DNA of 64,000 nucleotides from Chitinophagales bacterium (GCA_013298665.1 JAAFIK010000018.1:1-64000), one strand, 5' to 3'; shown: positions 34,468-42,642, counted from the stretch's first letter. The notes: generated by a model not told the origin, from the sequence alone. A program made the numbers and translations.

Positions 34468-35479
34468 CCCATATATATTGCTTTTTTCCTGTTGCGCACT
34501 TACAAAAGGCGTAACACAAACACTCATGGCAGACTTTCAGCGATTTATGTTTGAGCTATTGCCTAATGAGTTTTATAAAATCCTGACGTCAACCTGCAGG
34601 AAGAAAACGTATGCTGAGCTTCTTGATGGTTTTGATGAGGCAGACAGGGAAACGGCTAAGGAGTATTTTGAATACCTGCTTGCTAAAGAATATGCATTTC
34701 TTTGCGACAAAGATGAAATCGCCCTTTTTCCCCCACTCGCAACTACATGGGATTATCCTGCTGAAATATCTAACGCCATTATCGACTTCAAAAAAGTACC
34801 CGCCTCATTTGCTATGCACCACTCATTTATTCAGCAGTTGGATGAGCTTGGTTGTTGTGATATTCAGTTCCGTTGTTTTTGCAGCATGCCTGTTGTAAAG
34901 CTTAAGGAGTTGTATGCAATGATTGCAAAAACAGGCATATACAGAACTGAGTTACTGATCCGTTACGACCCGGAAGTTTCATTAGACGAGTACAGTGCTT
35001 TCATGAACGCAACCCCATACGTTAACACGCTTTTTTTACATGGATTTCCCGAAAATAAAGCCATTACGCTGGCGTCAGACCAGAAGTTTTATTGTATAAC
35101 GGAAGTATTGCCTGATGAAAGCTGTTGCGGGAATATCGGGTTTCATTATTTCAACCTTAGTATTACCCATTATACGGAATCACTTCATTTTAATACCTGT
35201 CTGAACAGAAAAATTTCACTCAGTGCGGACGGGCATATCAGGAATTGTCCTTCTCTTAAAGATAGTTACGGGCATATCAGCAAGGTGTCATTAAAGGAAG
35301 TCATCCGTAAAAAGAAGTTCTCCGGATTCGGCAGGATCCGTAAGGACCAGATTGATGATTGCAAGGTTTGTGAGTACCGGAATGTCTGTACCGACTGCAG
35401 GGCTTATACCATCGGAAACAGCATTACCGGTAAGCCGGCCAAATGCAGGTATGATCCCTATAAAGGAGTATGGCTTTAG
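34454..35479 (+). CDS. SPASM-domain peptide maturase without visible radical-SAM motif (GwsS-like)
   Basis: 341 aa from the ATG at 34454; a GTG at 34445 is also in frame. The C-terminus is a clear SPASM domain: CLNRKISLSADGHIRNCPS, then CKVCEYRNVCTDCRAY and a final Cys in KCRYDP, which can bind one or two auxiliary iron-sulfur clusters. The rest resembles a radical-SAM barrel in length and secondary structure. The canonical CxxxCxxC for the SAM cluster was not found; only scattered Cys pairs (FSCCAL, CRCF-like FRCFCSM) occur. This matches 'grasp-with-spasm' SPASM proteins as I recall them. The reaction is not established. It is the last gene of the cassette. Confidence 0.85.
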   Translation: MKKNDPYILLFSCCALTKGVTQTLMADFQRFMFELLPNEFYKILTSTCRKKTYAELLDGFDEADRETAKEYFEYLLAKEYAFLCDKDEIALFPPLATTWDYPAEISNAIIDFKKVPASFAMHHSFIQQLDELGCCDIQFRCFCSMPVVKLKELYAMIAKTGIYRTELLIRYDPEVSLDEYSAFMNATPYVNTLFLHGFPENKAITLASDQKFYCITEVLPDESCCGNIGFHYFNLSITHYTESLHFNTCLNRKISLSADGHIRNCPSLKDSYGHISKVSLKEVIRKKKFSGFGRIRKDQIDDCKVCEYRNVCTDCRAYTIGNSITGKPAKCRYDPYKGVWL

Positions 35480-35604
35480 CAGGTCATGTACCATCACCTG
35501 AGGATTCACCGATACCCTGCCTTCTTTTGTTTTACACGTTGTTTCGCGATTAATGCTATTTTCGTAAGGCCATTGCGGTTGGTGTAAACATTTATGCAGC
35601 AAAT

Positions 35605-35886
35605 ATGACAGATCTTATACCCATCAATATTATTATCGGCGACCGGAGTTACCGGATCCGTATTGCCCCTGCGGATGAGGAGCATGTGCGAAAGACGCTC
35701 AAAATTATCAATGAGAAGATCGTTGAGTTCAAAACACAGTTTGCCGGCAAGGATATGCAGGATTATATCGCCATGGTGATGACCTGGTATGCTACACAGG
35801 CGACAGCAGGTCATGAGCCGGGCGGGGATAAAGCAATTACTGATGGACTTGATCGTATTGAAAAAATGCTGGGGCAATTCGACTGA
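35605..35886 (+). CDS. zapA: Cell division protein ZapA
   Basis: 93 aa. It starts TDLIPINIIIGDRSYRIRIAPADEEHVRKTL, the typical beta-hairpin and helix of ZapA, followed by a long helix (IINEKIVEFKTQFAGKDMQDYIAMVMTWYA) that dimerises as coiled coil. ZapA crosslinks FtsZ filaments at the division ring. In related genomes it directly follows pheT and a small coiled-coil gene. Here the RiPP cassette separates them, so zapA needs its own promoter, perhaps near TATTTTCG around 35560. A strong terminator follows at 35945. Confidence 0.9.
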   Translation: MTDLIPINIIIGDRSYRIRIAPADEEHVRKTLKIINEKIVEFKTQFAGKDMQDYIAMVMTWYATQATAGHEPGGDKAITDGLDRIEKMLGQFD

Positions 35887-35944
35887 AACATAAAGCCAAC
35901 GCATTGTTACAGGCCTGTACTGGTGCCAGTATCAAAATGACAAG

Positions 35945-35987
35945 AGGAAAACCATGGTTTTTTGCCCCCATGGTTTTCCTGTTTTTT
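35945..35987 (+). terminator. Strong rho-independent terminator after zapA
   Basis: AGGAAAACCATGG (35945-35957) pairs perfectly with CCATGGTTTTCCT (35968-35980), followed by G and six T. The stem is symmetrical enough to work on both strands. Confidence 0.9.
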
Positions 35988-36083
35988 ACCGGGAAAAGGG
36001 AGGAATCGTGTGTAAGGTGCGCGCAGCGGCATTTTTGCTGTGTAGCTTGCCTTCACATTATTAAACCCTAAACCCTTTTTATC

Positions 36084-36575
36084 ATGTTGTTCAAAGTAAC
36101 AAGTACGGCCAAGGCCAAAGGAGAGGATCCTTTTATCAGTGCAAAGGCAATCAACCAATTGGTTAAAAATTTTTTGGAATTCACCATGAAGGTAGACACT
36201 ACAGACGGCTCGCTCAGAAAAATGCACTGTCAACGCGACAGTTACAGTATCTGGTACAGCCTTGATGAGATCAGGCAACTCATACGCGACAATACGAATG
36301 AGCGCCAGACGCCATCGGGTATCAGGATTTACCTGGGTGTACACAGCAATACGCAGGTTGAGTATGACGAAATGCCCAACCGGCCCCCTGAATACATCAA
36401 CCACCACACGGGTGTGCTGGTAGCTACCTTTTGTAATGAGGAGGGTGTTAATGTGGATATCTTAAATACAGAGGATTATATTTCCCTCAGTGGAGCCACC
36501 GGTAAGGGAGCCGATGAAGGCAGTATCTCCCCCCCTCCGTACCCTATCCCCGGATCGAAAGTTGACCCTTCATAA
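36084..36575 (+). CDS. Conserved hypothetical protein, first gene of a two-component operon
   Basis: 163 aa, soluble. It has a well-folded-looking alpha/beta middle (ISAKAINQLVKNFLEFTMKVD, SIWYSLDEIRQLIRDN, GIRIYLGVHSN, VLVATFCNE) and a low-complexity Pro/Gly/Ser tail (SISPPPYPIPGSK). No known domain, signal peptide or catalytic motif is recognised. Its stop is 2 nt from the start of the membrane protein gene, and the chain continues with a histidine kinase and a response regulator, so a role in the same signalling unit is likely. Confidence 0.65.
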   Translation: MLFKVTSTAKAKGEDPFISAKAINQLVKNFLEFTMKVDTTDGSLRKMHCQRDSYSIWYSLDEIRQLIRDNTNERQTPSGIRIYLGVHSNTQVEYDEMPNRPPEYINHHTGVLVATFCNEEGVNVDILNTEDYISLSGATGKGADEGSISPPPYPIPGSKVDPS

Positions 36576-36577
36576 GT

Positions 36578-37237
36578 ATGATTGTACCATTAGAACCATA
36601 CTTTATTGTTGAGGTGCTTGCGTTCCTTGCTTCATTGCGGGTAATTGGTAATAAAAATTATCCGCATACCATGAAGCTTTTTGTACCCTACCTGTTCCTG
36701 ACGGTGATGGTGGAATGGGTAGGGTATATTATTGTGCAGAAAAAACTGGCTCCGGGCAACCATTTCCTGTATAATATTTATGTACCGTTGTCTGTCCTGT
36801 TTTACCTGTACCAGATGCAGGCGTATACCGGCAGCGGCCGTTTCCGGAAACTCGCCATGGGGATGGGCCTGTTTTACCTCGTAACCGTAATCACGGGCTT
36901 CCTTTTCTTTTTCAGTATCCTCAAATTTGTTAATTACAATTTTATCATTGGGGGATTTATGGTTTCAGCGTTTGCGTTTCTGTATTATTACGATTTGCTG
37001 GAAAAGGAAGACAGGGTAACTATTTACAGCACACCTGCTTTCTGGATCAATACCGGCCTGTTGTTGTACTACCTGCCTAAGATAATTTTCTACACCTGTT
37101 TCGAATATTTTGCTTACATCAATGTAAACCCGGTATCATTGCATATCCTTTTTTTCCGGTTAAACAGGTTGTTTGTCATTATTTTATATGGTTGTATCAT
37201 CATCAATTTTTTATGTACGAGCCGCAAAGTAAAATAG
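36578..37237 (+). CDS. Seven-helix integral membrane protein, possible sensor
   Basis: 219 aa with about seven hydrophobic segments: near EVLAFLASLRVIG, PYLFLTVMVEWVGYIIV, YVPLSVLFYLYQM, MGLFYLVTVITGFLFFF, FIIGGFMVSAFAFLYYY, FWINTGLLLYYLPKIIFY and LFVIILYGCIIINFL. No signal peptide and almost no soluble domain. The family is not recognised. Its 3' end overlaps the histidine kinase gene by 25 nt (37213-37237), so the two are translated together. It plausibly supplies the membrane sensing part that the kinase itself lacks, which is inference. Confidence 0.7.
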   Translation: MIVPLEPYFIVEVLAFLASLRVIGNKNYPHTMKLFVPYLFLTVMVEWVGYIIVQKKLAPGNHFLYNIYVPLSVLFYLYQMQAYTGSGRFRKLAMGMGLFYLVTVITGFLFFFSILKFVNYNFIIGGFMVSAFAFLYYYDLLEKEDRVTIYSTPAFWINTGLLLYYLPKIIFYTCFEYFAYINVNPVSLHILFFRLNRLFVIILYGCIIINFLCTSRKVK

Positions 37238-37998
37238 TGGTGGTTGTTTGCGTAAGCACTATCGCCATCCTCTTCGCAATAGCATTGTTTGTTTTTTTGG
37301 TGATCCATTCACGCAAAAAATACAACCAGTACAATTATGACAAAGACATGCTGCGTCAGCAGTTTGCACAAACCTTGCTCCAGGCACAGTTGGAAATAAA
37401 GGAGCAGACTATGGAATACATCAGCCGTGAGCTGCACGACAACCTGAGCCAGATTGCTTCGCTGATCAAAATCAATCTGAATACGATGCGGTTAGACCCT
37501 TCATCACCGGTCGCTGAGAAGGTGGAAGACAGCAAGGAACTGCTCCGCCGCCTGATTACCGATATCAAACTCTTGTCGCGCAGCCTCAGCAGCGACAGTT
37601 TTGCCAGTGCGGGGTTGTTGAAATCTGTTGAAAATGATATCCTGCGCATCAACAAGGCAGATAATGTCTCCGCTCATTTTATCCATAACGGTAACGTGCA
37701 GGAACCGCCTTACGATACCGCGCTGATCATTTACCGGATGGCGCAGGAGATACTGAATAACATACTGAAACATTCAAACGCAACATATATTGCATGCACT
37801 GCTGAGGGTTTACAAAATAGCCTTATATTAGCGTTTAAAGACAACGGTGAAGGCTTTGACCCGGTGGAGATGAAATACAACGAAGGCGCAGGATTACGTA
37901 ATCTTAAACAAAGGGCTGAACTGATCGGCGCACAACTTATCATTGACAGTAAACCGGGAATGGGTACAACCGTGCGTATAAATATATCTATTAAATAA
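37213..37998 (+). CDS. NarL/DegS-type sensor histidine kinase
   Basis: 261 aa from the ATG at 37213. One N-terminal transmembrane helix (about residues 5-28) is followed directly by the HisKA_3 dimerisation helix with the phosphoacceptor His in SRELHDNLSQIASLIK. The ATPase domain has the N box around AQEILNNILKHSNAT, G1 in FKDNGEGFD and a G2-like GAGLRNLKQRAELIG. There is no extracellular sensing domain. It should phosphorylate the regulator encoded 8 nt downstream. The upstream seven-helix protein may provide the input. Confidence 0.92.
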   Translation: MYEPQSKIVVVVCVSTIAILFAIALFVFLVIHSRKKYNQYNYDKDMLRQQFAQTLLQAQLEIKEQTMEYISRELHDNLSQIASLIKINLNTMRLDPSSPVAEKVEDSKELLRRLITDIKLLSRSLSSDSFASAGLLKSVENDILRINKADNVSAHFIHNGNVQEPPYDTALIIYRMAQEILNNILKHSNATYIACTAEGLQNSLILAFKDNGEGFDPVEMKYNEGAGLRNLKQRAELIGAQLIIDSKPGMGTTVRINISIK

Positions 37999-38006
37999 AC
38001 CATTGT

Positions 38007-38669
38007 ATGGCTGATCAACCGGCTACCATTGCCCTTGTGGATGATCACAAATTGTTCCGGAGGGGTATGCGTGGTCTTATTGAAATGGTAGGCGACCATT
38101 ACAAAATTGTTTTTGAAGCCGATAATGGCATGGACATGCAGGTAAAGTTGGCTCAGCATCCTTTGCCGGAAATTATACTGATGGATATTACCATGCCGGG
38201 GATGGATGGATTCACCGCAGTGCGCTGGCTGGCACAACACCACCCGTCTATAAAGATACTTGTGGTATCAATGATCGATAAGGAAGAGAGTGTTATCCGG
38301 ATGCTCAAACTCGGCGTTAAGGGGTACCTTTCTAAAGATGTGGAACCTGAAGAACTTGGTGAGGCACTTGAAGCAGTAAGGAATAAAGGTTTTTACTACA
38401 CCGATTTTATTACCGGTAAGCTTGTACATTCACTGCAGCGGGGAACGGGGGAGTGGGATGCAGAAACAATACCAGACCTGACCGACCGGGAGAGGGAATT
38501 TTTGCAATATGCCTGTAGCGAACTCACCTACCAGGAGATTGCGGGTAAGATGCACCTCAGTTCCAAAACGGTGGATGGCTACCGTACCACCCTGTTTGAT
38601 AAACTTGGTGTTAAAAACCGTACCGGTCTGGTATTATGTGCCCTGCGCAACGGACTGGCGATGTTGTAA
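38007..38669 (+). CDS. NarL/LuxR-family response regulator
   Basis: 220 aa. The receiver domain has the phosphoacceptor Asp in PEIILMDITMPGMDG, the acidic pair in IALVDDHKLF, and the conserved Lys in KGYLSKD. The C-terminal LuxR helix-turn-helix is complete: LTDREREFLQYACSE, then YQEIAGKMHLSSKTVDGYR and DKLGVKNRTGLVLCAL. It should bind DNA when phosphorylated by the kinase encoded upstream. It is the last gene of the four-gene operon and converges with the MBL-rhodanese gene. Confidence 0.95.
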   Translation: MADQPATIALVDDHKLFRRGMRGLIEMVGDHYKIVFEADNGMDMQVKLAQHPLPEIILMDITMPGMDGFTAVRWLAQHHPSIKILVVSMIDKEESVIRMLKLGVKGYLSKDVEPEELGEALEAVRNKGFYYTDFITGKLVHSLQRGTGEWDAETIPDLTDREREFLQYACSELTYQEIAGKMHLSSKTVDGYRTTLFDKLGVKNRTGLVLCALRNGLAML

Positions 38670-38681
38670 CCATACAGGCTT

Positions 38682-40088
38682 TTAATTGAGTGCACTGGCT
38701 TCTTTTACCACTTTTATCCTGTCCTGGGTTTTAATCTCCGCCCAACCACCATTCACATTACGGATATTGTGTAAGCCCTGCCTTTTAAAAAGGCTGGCAG
38801 CAATGACACTTCTGTATCCACCGGCACAATGCAGATAGAGATTCTGGTGATCATCGAACCGGGCAAGTTGAGCAACATCGGTCATTTCATCCAGCGGGAG
38901 GTTAACTGCATTTTTGACATGGCCATCAGCAAACTCGGCTTCGCGGCGCACATCTACCACAAGCAGGTTATTGTCGTGCGGGATATCCATGGCCAGCTCA
39001 TCAGCATCCACATTTACCAGCATATCAATGGGTTTCCCCGCTGTTCGCCAGGCATCAAAGCCGCCATCAAGGTAACCGATGATTTTTTCAAAACCTACAC
39101 GGGCCAGGCGAACAAGCGATTCTTCCTCTTTACCAGGTTCGGTAACCAGTATTAATGGACTATCAAAGGGCAGCAGACTGCCAGCCCACTCGGCAAAACG
39201 GCCCTCCAGGCCAATAAAAATGCTGCCGGGGATAAATCCGTCTGCGAAAACCGGGGCTTCACGGGTGTCGAGCAGTATTGCAGCCGTTGATTGCATGGCT
39301 GTAGCAACTGCTGCTGCGCTGAGCGGGGTAAGTCCCTTGCTTTTAACGCTATCCAGGGGCAGGTACCCTTCCTGGTTGATGCGTGCATTGATGCTGAAAT
39401 AGCGGGGGGCTTCATTCAGACCGGTGGTTACGACCCGGATAAAATCTTCTTTGGACAGGGGCTGCAGGGCATAATTGGTTCTCCGCTCTTCACCAATAGT
39501 ACTGTGGGTATTGGGTCCGAGGTTTTTTCCGCAACTGCTGCCGGCGCCATGCGCAGGGTAAACCACCACATCATCAGCTAAGGGCAGTATTTTATGTTGC
39601 AGCGACTCATACAATATGGCGGCCAGTTCTTCGCTGGTCATATCACCGCTGCTCAGATCGGGCCGGCCAACATCTCCTACAAAAAGCGTATCTCCCGTAA
39701 AGATGGCTTCAGCCTTACCTTTTGCATCTTTGAGCAGGTAACAGGTGCTTTCGAGGGTATGTCCCGGCGTGTGCAGGACTTCAATACTACTATCCCCCAG
39801 GGAAAACACTTCACCATCGGCTGCAACGTGTACCGGAAAAGCGGTTACTGTTTCCGGGCCGTAAATGATTGGGGCGCCTGTCTGGCGGCTGAGGTCGACA
39901 TGGCCACTTACAAAGTCGGCGTGAAAATGGGTTTCAAAAATATATTTGATCGCTGCCTTACGCTCCTTAGCCAGTTGCAGGTACACTTCAGTATCACGCA
40001 TAGGGTCGATGATCGCCGCTTCTCCGCCATTTTCTATATAATACGCCGCTTCGCTGAGGCATTGCGTGTACAATTGCTTAATAAACAT
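38682..40088 (-). CDS. MBL-fold hydrolase fused to two rhodanese domains (persulfide dioxygenase-like)
   Basis: 468 aa. Residues 1-~230 are a metallo-beta-lactamase domain with ETHFHADFVSGH, LHTPGHTLESTCYLL, FTGDTLFVGDVGRPDL and YPAHGAGSSCG, the pattern of ETHE1-type persulfide dioxygenases. Two rhodanese-like domains follow. The first (~265-350) lacks a Cys at the active-loop position (LVTEPGKEE). The second (~365-460) has the active loop LHCAGGYRS with Cys. Such MBL-rhodanese fusions handle glutathione or low-molecular persulfides and sulfide detoxification. A consensus -7 box lies at 40163-40170, and an ArsR-type regulator is encoded upstream on the same strand. Confidence 0.9.
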   Translation of the reverse strand: MFIKQLYTQCLSEAAYYIENGGEAAIIDPMRDTEVYLQLAKERKAAIKYIFETHFHADFVSGHVDLSRQTGAPIIYGPETVTAFPVHVAADGEVFSLGDSSIEVLHTPGHTLESTCYLLKDAKGKAEAIFTGDTLFVGDVGRPDLSSGDMTSEELAAILYESLQHKILPLADDVVVYPAHGAGSSCGKNLGPNTHSTIGEERRTNYALQPLSKEDFIRVVTTGLNEAPRYFSINARINQEGYLPLDSVKSKGLTPLSAAAVATAMQSTAAILLDTREAPVFADGFIPGSIFIGLEGRFAEWAGSLLPFDSPLILVTEPGKEEESLVRLARVGFEKIIGYLDGGFDAWRTAGKPIDMLVNVDADELAMDIPHDNNLLVVDVRREAEFADGHVKNAVNLPLDEMTDVAQLARFDDHQNLYLHCAGGYRSVIAASLFKRQGLHNIRNVNGGWAEIKTQDRIKVVKEASALN

Positions 40089-40162
40089 AGCTTACCCAGT
40101 TTAGGTTTTCGATGGAGAATTCCTCACATCCTGTTACGAACCGATTGTTGAAACTTACCCCG

Positions 40163-40170
40163 CAAAGATA
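40163..40170 (-). promoter_or_regulatory. -7 promoter box of the MBL-rhodanese gene
   Basis: The plus strand reads CAAAGATA, which is TATCTTTG on the minus strand and fits TAnnTTTG. It lies 75 nt upstream of the MBL-rhodanese start, after the terminator of the ArsR gene. Confidence 0.5.
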
Positions 40171-40210
40171 CGAAGGATGTCAAAATGAAACCGACTGCGT
40201 GGCCGGGCAA

Positions 40211-40232
40211 TAAAAAAGCCGCCATTGGCGGC
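40211..40232 (-). terminator. Rho-independent terminator of the ArsR-family gene
   Basis: On the minus strand GCCGCC-AAT-GGCGGC (plus 40218-40232) is followed by TTTTTTATT. It separates the regulator from the MBL-rhodanese gene downstream. Confidence 0.85.
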
Positions 40233-40257
40233 AACCTGACCGTATATTTCCTCATGC

Positions 40258-40608
40258 TCAACCCACCAAATCTTCAACCATCCGGCTGATTTCTTCTATG
40301 CGCTTATGATTGACGGTATAATAGATAAATTTACCGTCGCGCTCCGTTACAACGATCCCGGCCTTCCGCAAAATAGCGAGGTGTTGGGATGCAACGGATT
40401 GTTCGAGGCGCAACCGTACATAAATTTCTGTTACGGTGAGCCTTTTCTCGTCTTCAATGAGTTTTACCATTTGCTGGCGCAGTTTGTGGTTCATCGCCCG
40501 CAATACAAGTGCTGCTTTTTTAAGATTGTGGTAGTCCATTGTGCTGTTGTCTTTTACGTGGTCTATGGTGGAAATTTCTTCACCGTTTACCTTGGTTACG
40601 ATATACAT
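40258..40608 (-). CDS. ArsR/SmtB-family transcriptional regulator
   Basis: 116 aa; a shorter start at the ATG at 40539 (MDYHNLKKAALVL) is also possible. The winged helix is clear: LRAMNHKLRQQMVKLIEDE, LTVTEIYVRLRLEQSVASQHLAILRKAGIV as recognition helix, and DGKFIYYTVNHKRIEEI as wing. It contains no Cys, so it is neither a metal-Cys sensor nor a persulfide-sensing SqrR/BigR type as usually defined. The signal is unknown. A regulatory link to the adjacent sulfur-handling gene is suggested only by position. Confidence 0.9.
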   Translation of the reverse strand: MYIVTKVNGEEISTIDHVKDNSTMDYHNLKKAALVLRAMNHKLRQQMVKLIEDEKRLTVTEIYVRLRLEQSVASQHLAILRKAGIVVTERDGKFIYYTVNHKRIEEISRMVEDLVG

Positions 40609-40715
40609 ATTAACTTAATTTTTGTTTTTATATGTGTAAAGTGTACGCGAAGGTAAAAATGGTTGCATAAGAAACTATTTTTTAATGGCTAAACATTATA
40701 ATATGTCTGTTGCAA

Positions 40716-41411
40716 TTACCCGGGTTGTCTCTTTTGTGTAGAAAAGAAGGACTTTCCATAATAGGGTTCACTGTATGCAAGGGTTGTAAATTGTTGATTA
40801 TCAAATAGTTGTTGGGTAAATTGGCAAAAAACAGGTGCTGTAACGCTACAGGAGTCAAATAAGGCTGCCGGATGGGTACAACAGGACTGCCATTTATTAC
40901 TGCCGCTGCCAAAAAAGAGTACGGGGCCTTTTTCAAGGAATATTTCATAGGCACCTGCTTCCAGTATACGTGCGCCGGGTGCTTCGAGAAGAACCAGCCC
41001 CGGCGTGTATGCAGCGGTAAATACTTCCATCCGGCGGGCATCGATCATCGGGCAGAGTACCGGGGGGAGGGTGCTGCCGGCTATATTTCGCCGGGCGATG
41101 GCTGCTGCTGCCAGCAGGGTGAGGGTATTGACCGTGATGAGCGGAATGCCGAGGGCATAGCAAAGCCCCTTGGCACTGCTCATACCCACCCGCAGACCGG
41201 TATAAGAGCCCGGACCTTCGGTAATGGCTATGGCATCAAGACTGCTCATTGGCAGGTTTGCCTCACGGAACATCTCAGCGATGGCCGGTTGAAGAAAGGC
41301 TGCGTGCGACTGCCGTTCAGCGTTGCGTCTTTCGGCAACCACAGTACCACCAGCACCAATACAAATCAATGCCTGTTCTTCTGAAGTATCAATATTTAGG
41401 ATCGTACCCAT
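40716..41411 (-). CDS. tsaB: tRNA threonylcarbamoyladenosine biosynthesis protein TsaB
   Basis: 231 aa. ASKHA-fold features typical of TsaB: ILNIDTSEEQALICI at the start, RQSHAAFLQPAIAEMF, and the signature AITEGPGSYTGLRVGMSSAKGL. It is the dimerisation partner of TsaD in the complex that adds threonylcarbamoyl to A37 of tRNAs reading ANN codons. The other tsa genes are not nearby. It appears to be transcribed on its own. Confidence 0.94.
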   Translation of the reverse strand: MGTILNIDTSEEQALICIGAGGTVVAERRNAERQSHAAFLQPAIAEMFREANLPMSSLDAIAITEGPGSYTGLRVGMSSAKGLCYALGIPLITVNTLTLLAAAAIARRNIAGSTLPPVLCPMIDARRMEVFTAAYTPGLVLLEAPGARILEAGAYEIFLEKGPVLFFGSGSNKWQSCCTHPAALFDSCSVTAPVFCQFTQQLFDNQQFTTLAYSEPYYGKSFFSTQKRQPG

Positions 41412-41557
41412 GCTTGCTTACGTTGTACATTACACGCGGATGCAGTTTAGGAATTATATTTGAATCCAAAAAATTATTTTGATGGATCATGTACTATTCC
41501 TGTGATTACCTTAGGTTACGACCTTTGGGCAGGCAGCGGTAAAGACATACCGTTTTG

Positions 41558-42169
41558 TCAGTGCTTAACAGTTGCGAGGCTGCTCATCAGGGGAGAAGGG
41601 GTATACAGTTCATTCTCAAGACTCATTTTTTCAAGCAGTATCCTGATGTGCCGGATGCCAATGCGGTCTGCCCATTCGAACGGACCATAGGGATAATTGG
41701 TACCAAGTTTCATCGCCGTATCAATCTCTTCCCTCGTACTAACTCCTTCGCCTAAAGCAAAAAAAGCTTCGTTGATCACCGTGGCAATGACCCTTGCCGC
41801 CACGAGGCCGGGCAGGTCTGCCACGGGAACAAAGGTTTTTTGCAGTACTGCAGCAATCGCTGCCATTGTTTCGGGCACCCTCCCTGCAACCTCCCAGGTG
41901 CTGCGTTCGAGAAACCCCGGCCAGGCATTGATGCGCAAAATATTGGGCGGCAGGTGTTTTTCAGCGAGGGTGCCGGTTACGGCATGTATAAATACCGGCT
42001 TATCTTTTACGAGGTATTGCTGTTCGGCTGCGTCTTCAAAAAGGTTAAAATACACATCGCCTTCCTCTGCTGCGGCTGTTTCCCAACTGCTGCAGGTGAT
42101 ATATTCCCCTCCTGCCCCCTGCTGCAAAACTGCCGCATCTTCACCCCGCCCCGCTATGATTATCTTCAT
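41558..42169 (-). CDS. 3-hydroxyacyl-CoA dehydrogenase-like protein, short form
   Basis: 203 aa. The C-terminal half matches the 3HCDH C-terminal domain (PGLVAARVIATVINEAFFALGEG, DTAMKLGTNYPYGPFEWADRIG). The first ~100 residues are a shortened N-terminal domain starting MKIIIAGRGEDAAVL. It lacks a complete GxGxxG and is well below the ~280 aa usual for 3-hydroxybutyryl-CoA dehydrogenases. It may bind acyl-CoA without normal NAD-dependent activity. This compact form recurs in Bacteroidota, so it is probably not a recent decay product, but that is from memory. Confidence 0.75.
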   Translation of the reverse strand: MKIIIAGRGEDAAVLQQGAGGEYITCSSWETAAAEEGDVYFNLFEDAAEQQYLVKDKPVFIHAVTGTLAEKHLPPNILRINAWPGFLERSTWEVAGRVPETMAAIAAVLQKTFVPVADLPGLVAARVIATVINEAFFALGEGVSTREEIDTAMKLGTNYPYGPFEWADRIGIRHIRILLEKMSLENELYTPSPLMSSLATVKH

Positions 42170-42234
42170 GTATTTTGTTTAACGGCGAAATTCGCTAAAA
42201 AATCAGTTTATACCAATTGCTTCCCTATAAAAGA

Positions 42235-42242
42235 TATATTTG
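42235..42242 (+). promoter_or_regulatory. -7 promoter box of ridA
   Basis: TATATTTG matches TAnnTTTG, 19 nt before the ridA ATG at 42262. Confidence 0.5.
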
Positions 42243-42261
42243 CACTTCAATAATCATTATC

Positions 42262-42642
42262 ATGAGCAAGCAAATCATCAATACAACAAATGCACCTGCC
42301 CCTATTGGCCCTTACAGCCAGGCGGTACAGGCTGGAAATATGCTCTTTATTTCAGGACAGGTTGCCCTGAAACCGGGTACAAACGATCTTGCCAATACCG
42401 ATATTATCGAAGAAACGCATCAGGTTATGCAAAATATCAAATCTATCCTGGCTGAAGCAGGGATGGATTTCGGTAATGTAGTTAAAACAACAATTTTCCT
42501 GAGTGATATGGCGCTTTTCAGCGATGTTAATGAGATTTATGGAAAATATTTTGACGGTGACTTTCCTGCCCGGGAAACCATTGCCGTTAAAGGGTTGCCC
42601 CGCCAGGTTAATGTGGAGATCAGTATGACTGCTGCAAAATAG
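42262..42642 (+). CDS. ridA: RidA-family reactive enamine/imine deaminase
   Basis: 126 aa from the ATG at 42262 ([22 protein letters not shown]). The family signatures are complete: [39 protein letters not shown], the catalytic Arg in [19 protein letters not shown]. RidA hydrolyses 2-aminoacrylate and related imines released by PLP enzymes. It is cytosolic, a trimer in known members. The hydroxyacid dehydrogenase gene follows 41 nt later on the same strand. Confidence 0.96.
   Translation: MSKQIINTTNAPAPIGPYSQAVQAGNMLFISGQVALKPGTNDLANTDIIEETHQVMQNIKSILAEAGMDFGNVVKTTIFLSDMALFSDVNEIYGKYFDGDFPARETIAVKGLPRQVNVEISMTAAK

Noticed and set aside
35887..36083. 6S RNA or other small RNA gene downstream of zapA
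   Set aside because: The position would fit, but the sequence is mainly a strong terminator and no extended 6S-like hairpin with a central bulge was seen.
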